In this document: in pieces, positions 43,895-55,800 of the stretch | Layout of the letters: each line of letters begins with the position of its first letter | Position numbering within the stretch: position 1 is the first letter of the stretch | Assembly (NCBI GenBank): GCA_963680875.1 | Contig: OY804579.1 | Location: forward strand, 78,977,095 to 79,041,094 | Source: Bathymodiolus brooksi | Lineage: Eukaryota > Mollusca > Bivalvia > Mytilida > Modiolidae | Direction: 5' to 3' | DNA: 64,000 nucleotides | Translations under genes and position numbers: made by a program | The notes under the pieces: generated by a model | The model's input: the letters and a program-made list of their open reading frames with translations, nothing else | What the model was told of the DNA's origin: nothing | Database searches by the model: none

Positions 43895-46800
43895 CTGTAA
43901 TTAAAAAGTAATATTCATGACATATCTTATTCTTATAGTTGATGATCTATCTTATCAATTGTAAAAGTCACGATATAGGTGAAATATTGCTAAAGTTGGT
44001 GCTTAAACACCAATAAATCAATTAATCAATTGTAACAACATTTTAATTTGACGTCCTTCATTGGCTGTGTAAACAATGCTGTGATAAAATTCCTGATGCA
44101 TTTTACTTAGCACATGTGCATTGCCAGAAAAATAATAGACATCATTCTAAAATGATTTCATGTATTTATACAAGAGCGTGGTGCATACAAACATGAACAA
44201 GATCAACTGTGAGCTAATGCTCACTTATGATACCCCCGCTCTTCGGCAATCAGGAAGTAGGAATCTGACGGGTCAAAATACGCTTCCCACGGTAAGGGGT
44301 ACCTATATGAAGCTTGTGACCAAATATCAGATTTCTGCCATCAATAGTTGCTGAGAAATATGTGACTAAAAATGGGCATATACAAAATGTATGTTCAATG
44401 TGTATAAAAATCAACAAAGTCGGCAAACAGGAAGTAGGAATCTGATGGGTCCAAAAACGCTTCCCACGATATGGGGTACCTATATGAAGCTTGTGACCAA
44501 ATATCAGATCTCTGCCATCAATAGTTGCTGAGAAAAATGTGACGAAAAATGTGCATATATGTTCAATGTGTATAAAAACCAACTAAGTCGGCAAACAGGA
44601 AGTAGGAATCTGACGGGTCCAAAAACGTTTCCCACAATATGGCATGCCTATATGAAGCTTTTCACAAAATATCAGATTCCTGTCATCAATAGTTGCTTAG
44701 AAAAATGCGACGAAAAATGTGCATATACAAATGTATGTTAAATGTGTATAAAAATCAACAAAATCGGCAAACAGGAAGTAGGAATCTGATGGGTCCAAAA
44801 ACGCTTCCAACGATATGGGGTACCTATATGAAGCTTGTGACAAAATATCAGATTTCTGCCATCAATAATTGCTGAGAAAAATGTGACAAAAAATGTGCAT
44901 ATATGTTCAATGTGTATAAAAACCAACTAAGTCGGCAAACAGGAAGTAGGAATCTGACGGGTCCAAATACGCTACCCACAATATGGTATACCTATATGAC
45001 GCTTGTGACCAAATATCAGATTTCTGCCATCAACAGTTACTGAGAAAAATGCGACGAAAAATATTTTGGACGGACAGAGGTAAAACGAAAAATGTGCATA
45101 TACAAATGTATGTTAAATGTGTATAAAAATCAACAAAATCGGGGAGCGGGGGTATACAAATGTTTCATTTTCATTTTATTTCTGGAAAATGTAAATTATA
45201 ATGAAGATAACCATCTATTGACTTCCACTTACAGTTACCAAGGAACACTGGTGACACTGACGATCATTATTTGACGAGGAACCAGATAAACATATTGTAA
45301 GCATGGGTGTAGCAATATTTATTAATAATTTAAATAATAGGCTAAGCTGGGTTCAGCATGATATGACCACAAAAAGTCGACAAGGGCTTCCTCCTGTACC
45401 AATTTAACATGAAACCATTACTGATAGAGGAAGTCAGCTGGGTTAACTCAAATCAATTCAAAGAAAAAAAATAGAATTTGGCACTTTTTGGTCCTGATCT
45501 GTTGAGTTTGTCTGGGAAACCATAAGAGATAGATCATTGTGTTACTAGAACAAAAGTTATTGCACTGAAACCATTCTGTCAACAGACGGATGACAACACC
45601 AACGACGACAGAGGTATAACATAATATGACCACAATTCTTTTTTGAAATTGTATAAAAAATTGTGCATTATGTACAAAGGGAGATAATACAAGGGATTTA
45701 CAAAAACATAACATTAAACAAGTCTTCATGCTATTTGGATGATTTGTTTGATGGAAAAGGTTGGTTTGTTTGGTTTATGGTGTTTAACACCACTTTCAAC
45801 AATATTTCAGTTATATCTTGGTGGTCAGTTTTATTGGTGGAGGAAACGTACCCTGAGAAAATCACTGACCTGTCACAAGTAACTGACAAACGTTATCACA
45901 TAATGTTGTATCGAGTACACTTCGCCATGAACGAGGTTTGAACTCGCAAAGATGGAAAAGGTGATGTAGACTATTAGAATATACACCAACTGATATAAAA
46001 TTTACCTTTTTAACAATAGCTTCTGCTTCACTTTGTTCTATCTTATAAGGACTTCCTGCTACTGTTGTGTTCTCACTGAAATTAAATTTTATATATAAAT
46101 TATATTTACTAATTAAGATAATTAAGATGCCCGAAACCTTAACATATATATCTGGTGTTTAAATGTCCTCTTTGAATTGGTTACTTATGGGTCATATTCA
46201 GAACAATGTTGGAACAGTGAGTAAGTATGTAATTATACAAATTTCAGATGCATATATGATCATATATTTATCATCTGCACTATTTTCGGTGTGATACGAT
46301 TGAATTAAAGTATTCAAAACGCATCTAAATTATTTTTGTGTAGACATAGACACATCTTACTCTTTTGTGGTCAAATAAATTTTTATAGGTATTTATCACT
46401 GTAGTAGTAGCATTTTAGGATAGGTTCTATATATTTTTATTATTAAATACATTTAAAATTACTGTCAAGACTCGGCTATATATCGATAAATCCACAATTT
46501 GACTACTTGATCCAAGGGGTGAGAAATATTACTCTTTTCTGGATAGTAAATTATTTGCCCTCATGCATCTATGTTTTAATAAACTTTTAAAAACTCAAAC
46601 TTTTTCCCATAAATTTTTTGTTCCCTAAAATGATCTTAGACAGGGAACCATGAACAAACTAATTTTTTTTCGTGATTTGTAACGGCATCTTTAGTAAAAC
46701 TACAGTAAAAATGTATATTATATTTACCATGCTATGTCACCATTATCTACAGTTTTACCAATTAACGCTTGCCATTGTTGATTACATTCCTTAATTATAT

Positions 46801-49800
46801 TCTCAGAAAATTTCTGAAATGAAACAAAAAATATTGTATACATTTGTGCTGCAAATAATTCTCAATTATATTATGCTTGGGTTTTTGGTGTATTATCATA
46901 TGGTCTCTTGTTTGGGGTATCAATTTCACCAGTTTCAATAATTTTCCGATTGGATTTTGGAACTGTTCCGATAGCGTGATATTTTATCTATTGTTTTTCA
47001 TATTCATTTTTTTTTTTAAAGATTGCTATCTTGTTGAAAACTGAATACAGTGAAACCTATCTAAACTGAACCCCTTTCAGACTAAAACTTTTGTCTGGAA
47101 TAGATAGGTGTTTGGTTTAGACAGGTTAAATTCACTCAAATTTTCAATATTAGGACTAAATCTAATGTTCAGCTTACACAGGATTTTGGTTTATCCAGGG
47201 TTTGGTTTAGACAGGTTTCACTGTACTAATATATCAAAATGTCATATTCAATACTGCTAAAGTTGGCATTAAACACCAATCAATCATATTCAATGATTTT
47301 CAGTCATCAAACAACGGTTCCATCTTCCATCTGCCAAATCTTTGACATCATATGACCACTTCATTACTATTCGAAACATTGAATCATGAGCAAATCATTT
47401 ATAAACGATGGAAAAGTTACAAGAAATCTGAATGAATTGTTGGTTAAAGCTAGGAAACAATTTCGTAATTTCTGGGTTAAAATGGGGACACGACAGGTAT
47501 TACATTTTTCTAGAATCATAAGTAAAATTTCTACATGTATGACCCGCATATGAAATATACAGTAAGTTGACAGATTTGATAATTATTTTGTATTTCTGAT
47601 AATTCGGAATCACAAATACACAGTTCAATTAGCTGCTTATGTTCTAAATATCCTTTAAAAAACTTACTCTGTCTTTAGCCTCCCCGTTAAATCCAAATTG
47701 ATTTTTTGGCTTTCCATCTGGTATTTTGTAAATTGCAAACCATTCATTCGTGGCCTAAAATCGACAAATAATTGATTATTAAAAACATTTCTTTTCTAAT
47801 CTCTTACTACTGTGATGCTTGAATGAATCTTTAAAGATTACAGTATAATTTTGTAAATAAATACAAGATTATCTAATTATTTAGTTATAATAGTATTAAC
47901 TTATACATTTGTAGAAATGTTTGATAAAAGACATACCCCACTGTATTATAAGTAAATCTCACCACAAAAAAAAGAAAGAAAAGAGGAAGAAAAAATATGT
48001 TTCTTCTTCCATTTCATTATAGCTTAAATGAAACAAGATGAACTGTGAGCTCACTTATGATACCCCTGCTCTTTGGCAAACAGGAAGTAGGAATCTGACG
48101 GGTCAAAAAATGCTTCTCACGATATGGGGTACCTATATGAAGCTTGTGACCAAATATCAGATCTCTGCCATCAATAGTTGCTGAGAAAAATGTGACGAAA
48201 AATGTGCATATATGTTCAATGTGTATAAAAACCAACTAAGTCGACAAACAGGAAGTAGGAATCTGACGGGTCCAAAAACGCTTCCCACAATATGGCATAC
48301 CTATATGAAGCTTGTGACCAAATATCAGATTCCTGTCGTCAATAGTTGCTTAGAAAAATGCGACGAAAAATGTGCATATACAAATGTATGTTAAATGTGT
48401 ATAAAAATCAACACAATCAGCAAACAGGAAGTAGGAATCTGATGGGTCCAAAAACGCTTCCCATGATATGGGGTACATGTATGAACCTTGTGACCAAATA
48501 TCAGATTTCTGACATCAATAGTTGCTGAGAAAAATGTGACGAAAAATGAGCATATATGTTCAATGTGTATAAAAATCAACAAAGTCGGCAAACAGGAAGT
48601 AGGAATCTGATGGGCCCAAAAACACTTCCCACTATATGGGGTACCTATATGAAGCTTGTGACCAAATATCAGATTTCTGCCATCAACAGTTACTGAGAAA
48701 AATGTGACGAACAATATCTTGGACGGACGGGGGTATAAAAAAAAACCCAACCAATTTCACTATATTTTTGTACTGTTGTTTAAAACATGACTGAACACAC
48801 CATAATATTTTGGGTCTGTATGAGTAGTCTCCCCTAGTTACCAATAGTCAGATCATTGTTCAGAATCCTGAGTGAGTGAGTGAGTGATTGTTGTTTAACA
48901 CCAAGTGAGAAAATTTTCCGCTATATCATGGAGAAGAACAAGCTACATTCCATGAGATGATGATTATACCCCCTTTGTACTAGGCCAACATACTGAGTTA
49001 GATTTTTGTAACTCACTGAAACACCAGTTTGCGGGTAGACACGTTGCTCCACTTGGACACATTATCCTGATTCCGAGACAACAAGCCTTTGCTCTTTCTC
49101 CTAAATGCTGCGTGTCTAGTAACAAATGCCAATTTTTTAACTTTGCTTTGACCAAATAATGATTTGAACATATGGATGTAAATGAAAACACGAGATACTA
49201 TTCAACTTTACACTTAGATACAATTTACAGTAATGATTTTATATATACATATATATGTATAATGAAGAAACCTAAACACAATGTTAACAAATTAACCTTT
49301 CACCACAAACAAAACAATGGAATGTGTATTAGGGAAATTCTGCTATAGAACTACTCTATCTAAGTTACATACACTATAACCATTAGTCTGTAAAACAAAA
49401 CATATAAAACACAATACATAAAAAACAGTAACCAATAGATTGCTTTTAAAGAGATTTTTGTAAAGACAAGAAGGCCACAGAGTGTCCGTGTAATCAACAT
49501 ATTTCCATGAGAAAACAAGTCTTGTGAACAAACAAATACAAAACCATTAAGGAATGTGTATTAGGAGAATTCTGGTACAGAACCACCCTGTTACATACAC
49601 CGTAATCATTAGTGTAGCCATTAGTCTGTAAAAACAAAAAATATAAAACACTACAATACATAAAAAATAACAACAATAAACAATGACTGTTTTAGAGGTT
49701 TGGAGAAGACAAGTTAAAGACAGAGTGCCTGGCATAATCAATAGATTTCCCTAAGAAAACTGTCAAGCATGTTACAGGCCTCTACATTAACATATTTTTC

Positions 49801-52800
49801 AACTTGTCCCTTCGGATAACTAACTAAAAAAAATATTTGTCTGACTCAATCTTTTAGTTGTTCGAAAAAATTAATAAAAATTACAAAACCTAGAGAATAA
49901 TTATCCAGGGCTTCCACTACTTTCAGAGAGCTCACAGGGAGAAGTGGGGAGACTTCTGGGAGAAGTCAATTGCGATTAATCGAAACATTGTTTCGCAACC
50001 CCTCTGACGTTACCCTGCCCAAATTTAGTAAATAGTTAAAGCTGCCTGAACTGATTTGTTCTGGGTTTTTTTTTTATTCATAACTACCTTAAGGACATAT
50101 ATTCAATGTCACATTTTTATTTCTGTCTACCTTGATTGGAGTCTTGCATACCAGTGATTTTTATATGTACCCTTCGATATTTCCCAAAAGCCTAAATCAA
50201 GTCCTCTATCGTATTTTGCACAAAAGACAAGTTTAAATTTGGTGCCAAATTGATATCCGATCATTTTTACGTGCCCGTTCTGGAGTGATTCTTGTTCTTA
50301 TATTTCAAATATTTATATTTCCGTTCATTAAAGCGTTTCTGAGATTGCGATAAATGATACAATAAAAGAGTTTTGATCTGGCGTTTCACTTTAGTCTTAA
50401 TCAAAATAAATTATGGACAAATTGGAGATCAAACAGGGCTCTTTTATACAACAAACCCAGTATTTTATACCAGTGGAAATAGATTTGTCTGTCGTACCGG
50501 CACGTTTGGGAATCTCTGATTTTTTCACTTGTCCCGTCGGACAACCGTAATACAAGATCTACTTGTCCGACGTCAGTTTTCACTGGTACCAGACAATCGG
50601 ACAAACGTTAATGTCGAGGCCTGTGTTAGCAAGTACATCTGCTGTAATGAAATTCAAACATTATCCACAGAACAAAACATAGTATTGATATTATTGAGAT
50701 AACCATACTAACCATTACACCACGAAACTGATAATCTGTTAAAAACAATGGTAATCATGCATGGGGGGTAGGTTGTTTGGGACTCTTTAATGACAAACAG
50801 CAACTACAAATGTATAAGCTACACAAAATTGTAGAATGTCACCTTGTCTATCAGCTAAACCATATCTCTTCATAGATAAATTCATAGTATAAGCCAATAT
50901 TATTTATAATGATCATAAAAACATAAATGCTTTGTTCAAAGAACCATAACTCCCATAAAACAAACATGAAAGCAACATCTACCCATAATTCTTAGTTTTG
51001 CATGTGAATTTATCCAGAAATAGAGGTCTAGAATTTATCTGAGCTCAGATAATGATGGTCATATTGTCTCTTATTCCTCTCATATATCACAGGTACATAA
51101 GGGTTTGGCGTTAATGGGATGTGGAATACATGTGGCAAAGCGATAAACCATTGTTAAATGAATCTTGAATGAAATATTTTATTTTGACTTTTCAAACAGA
51201 CCCCCCCCTCAAATAACTGATTACATACCTTTAAAAATCCTGGCATATGCTTTTCTACATCTTCAATATCTATAAAAAAATAAGGCATATGTTTGCAATG
51301 AAAACACAGCACTAAAAATACAAAATCTACCAGGCTTTCTCTTTAAATGAAAAAAATAAAAAGGGTTGAGTTAGGGTTAATATTCACTCAAAAAAGTATG
51401 TGGGAAGATGTGTTGCTCTACTCAGACACACCATCCTGATTCCAAGTCAACCAGTCTTCACTCTTACTTCTAAATGCTGTGTGCTTATTGGAGTAGCAAC
51501 AAATATCAATTTGATAGTCTTTCGTTGACCCGACCAGTGCTCCAATCCACAATCTACAGCACTCAAGGAGAGAATGCTAATCATTACACAACTGATACGG
51601 TTAGTGATGGAGGAAAATCACGAATATTTAAAACAAATTAACCAGTTAAAACCCTATCCATGTCTGGAAACATATTCATGAGGTGGGTATTGGGGTATCG
51701 ACAAAAAAAAAACATATTGACCACAAATTCTTTAAAAATAACCAGAGTAATTTTGAAATGACGACTGTGAATTGTGATAGTTGAATATAGTTTGCATTCT
51801 AGAAATGGGTTTTTAAAACAAATAAAAACAATTTTGGTATCAAAGTAAATTTTGAAGAGTCCTATCTTCTTGTACATGTTTGGTGACCAAAGAAACCAGT
51901 AACATAATAAACAAAATAACAAAATTTATGTTAAAAGTAATATATAAAAAAACCACCTGTTTAATTAGTACTGAATTTCTAAAACCTAATTTGGAAATTA
52001 TTTTTCACTAACAATGACAAAATAATCTCATTAGTCTCCTGCAGATATGCATTCTATCTTGTAATTTTTTTTCGAATGAATAGTCATAAAGAACAGTCAC
52101 AGTAATTATACCATTTAATTCTTTAGCTAGTGGATCTGTGACATCTATGGCTATCATCTTCCAATCAGTTTCACCTTAAAACAAAAATAAAGACTTATTA
52201 ACATTTCTAACAATCATTGTATAATCCAAGAAATAAACAAAATTATTATGGTTTCTGATCTTGTGTATGCATTTTAATTATTCATTTGTTTCATAATAAT
52301 CTTGTGAAAGGTTAGGATTGTGGTGTTTAATGCTACTTTCAACAATATTTCAGTTATATTACAGCGGTCAGTTTTATTGGTGGAGGATATATAGGGTCTA
52401 ACACCAGGAGAGGTGCAAGATAGTAAAATCTGTGACACCCGAGGGTAAGATTTAAATTGTATCGGACGAGGCTTGTCCGAGTCTAATACGATTTAAATCT
52501 TACCCGAGGGTGTCACAGATTTTACTATCTTGCTTCCTTTACAGTGTTTGACTCTTTTTCTCACCCCTTTCTACCGTGTCAATGTTTGTTGACTTTTTGT
52601 GTAGTTTGGCGCATTAATTTGCGAACCGTATCACAGGACCATAATGCCACGTAATAAAATAAAACAAGATTTTCATTTTACAACTTTAAAGAGGTTCAAA
52701 ATAATAAAGTTAACAATAACAAAATCTTGCACCTTTTACGATGTTTGCCTCTTTTTCTCATCTCTTTCTATCGTGTCAATATTTGTTTACGTTGAGAAAA

Positions 52801-55800
52801 TATAGAGTGCTCTCCCTTGTTAGGTAACTAACGTAAATAAAAAAAATTACCTCCCTTTGACCAACGTCAAATAACTTTTTTACAGGCATTTATCGCTGTT
52901 GTAGTAGCATTTATAATATATTTATAAAATACATTGTATTTTATTGTGAAATACATTAAAAATACTGCCAAGGCACTATAAATCGACAATTTAATTCAAC
53001 AATGGAAAACAATTTTGTGGGAAAAACGGCGTGTATCTTGTCTTACCCTGGAGCCGGGGTAAGATAGAAAAATCTTTTTCACCTAAATTAATGGACTACT
53101 TTATCCAAGGGGTGAGAAACCACCGTCCTGTCGCAAGTCACTGATAAACTTTATCACATAATGTTGTATAGAGTACAAATGGTTGTAGTATTGATAACAA
53201 AAGCTAATGCATCATTTTAATAACTACATCGTAACAGTGTCTCGACAGGTATAGTCCATTTGACTTCTATAAATCTTCAGAAAAAAAATTCTTAAAAATC
53301 CAGTTTTCAAATCAACAATTTTTTTTCTAGATGTTAATTTATATATGATATATACGAACTCTGACAATTAATTTCCAAATTTTTGGTCCATTATTAAAAA
53401 AGTTACCCATTAGATCTTTATGTTAATTATATTTTTCTAAAGTGTAGAAATCTGGATGGAGTGAGTACAAATAGTGTAAGAGCTAAACCATCAAAACAAA
53501 ATAACAGACATGTGCTTTCAATGTATATTTCATTGTACCATATGACAAATCTAACATCAGAGTTGATGACTTAGGATATTACTCTAGCAGAGACTTAAAT
53601 TTGCTGCCAAAATGTGACTATGTATTGAAAACTTTGTGCCCTGACCCTTCCGTTAACGTAAAAAAGGCCGACCACAATCAAAAGAACAAAGTTGCCATTA
53701 GTAAAAACTCTTTACACAATGGACTCATAATAATAATTTTGATGAGCGGAGATATTGCCATTAACCCAGGTCCCATAAAATTTCCATGCGGGCAATGTGG
53801 TAAATCTGTGAGGAGTAATCAACGGGCTATTCAATGTGAGGAATGCCTATATTAGCAACATATAAAATGTATAGATCTACCATTAAAGGATTATGATAGG
53901 CTTTCAAATTCATCGGAAAGCTGGTACTGTAAACCCTGTATGCTCCCTAGTTTTACAGACTCATATTTTGAAACGTCAATAAATAACGAGGAATCAGCTG
54001 ATTGTGATTATCTCCCCTGTCATTCAACCACCACTTCCGGTTTGACAGATGTAAACAAGATGCCCACGATGTTTTTGAAGATCTAACAAAAGCAAGGAGA
54101 TGTAATCCAAAGAGTTTGATGTGTGGGTATCTAAACATAAATAGTATACGTAATAAACATGAGTATATTCAAGATCTGCTTCAACGAAATTTAGTCGACA
54201 TATTATTTCTGTCAGAAACAAATACTGATGCATCTTTTCCTGATGCCCAGTTTTCAATTGATAACTTTACGATGTGGCGTGCCTACAGGAATAAATTTGG
54301 AGGAGTAATGGTCTATATTCGATCTGACCTAGCAGCAGACAGGAAAATACAATATGAATTTAGAGAAATCGAATCAATAGGTGTTGAGGTAACATCTGGA
54401 AATGAGAAATGTTTTTTGGGTGGTCTATAAACCTCCCAGTATGTCCAGTGAACACTTTTACACTGATTTTTGCCAGACAGTTGATAAAATAATTTCAAAA
54501 TACGATAAATATATTTTTATTGGTGATTTTAACTATGATATGCTTAACTGTGAAAAGAGTGCAATGTTACGAGATATCTGTGATATTTTTAACATGAAAA
54601 ATATTGTTCAAAAAGCTACTTGTTTTACTAAAATTGCCAAGGCAACTCTTTTAGACTTAATTTTAACTTTTCAAGAGTGTGATTTTAAAAAGGTGTGTAA
54701 TTTTGGTACTGGTATTAGTGATGTGCATAATTCTATTGCGGTTCAACTAAATTGTGATCTGCCAAAAATGTTTCCGAAGAAGAAACTTTGTCGAAGTTTT
54801 AAAAATTTGATGTATTATTTTTTTTTACAAGATCTAGAAAACCAAAATTTAGATATGTCAAATTTTGATAATGTAAATTCAGCTTATGATCATTTTAGTA
54901 AATGTTTTAATGAGGTAGCTGATAAGCATGCACCTTTTAAAGAGAGGAAGATTTTACCAAAGCAGGTTCCATATATGAATTCAGAATTAAAATGGGCTAT
55001 TTATAGAAAGAAAATGCTTTAAAATAAATTTCAGAAATATAATAACAGTAAGAACTGGGAAGCATACAGACGTCAACGAAACTATGTCACTAAACTTAAA
55101 AGTAAATCTATAAACACATATTTTATAGAAAGGTGTGCTGGGGGCCCTAAATCCAAGGATTTCTGGCCAACAGTTAAGCCTTTCTTGACAAATAAAGGTA
55201 ATGTAAACCAAAAAGATACTGTTTTATCAGAAAATGATGTTTTAATAACAAAAAAAGATGACGTTTGTGAAATTTTTAATAATTTTTTTGTTAATGTGGC
55301 TAAAAATATTGGAAACAATCAAATAAATCCTAGAATTTTGGAGATAAAAAATAACCATCCAGAATTACTTGAGAACAGCTTCTCTTTTTCTTCAATAAAT
55401 CATGACTTTGTATTAACAAAATAAATGTAAAAAAGGCTACAGGTATAGATGGCATTTCCCTTAAACTACTCCATTTTGCAAAACCAATTATTGTTAAACC
55501 ACTGACTGATATTGTAAATTTATCAATATCAACATCAACTTTCCCCGACCGTCTTAAGGAAGCTCAGGTCGCTCCCCCCATTCATAAAAAGAATAGTGTT
55601 TTAGAAAAGGGAAATTATAGACCAGTAAGTGTCTTACCTGCTATATAAAAAAAAATTGAAAATGCTATTGAAGCACAATTAGTAAATTATTTTGAAAATA
55701 TTTTTAATCCATTTCTAGCAGCTTTTCGTTCTGGTTTTGGATGCCAATCTACTCTTTTACGTGTAATTGAGGACTGGAAACATGCATTGGACAAAAATGA

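Noticed and set aside
44250..44926. Minus-strand frames [20 protein letters not shown] as coding
   Set aside because: Repeat family A monomers with a 56-codon period; found in several places with stops and no splice context.
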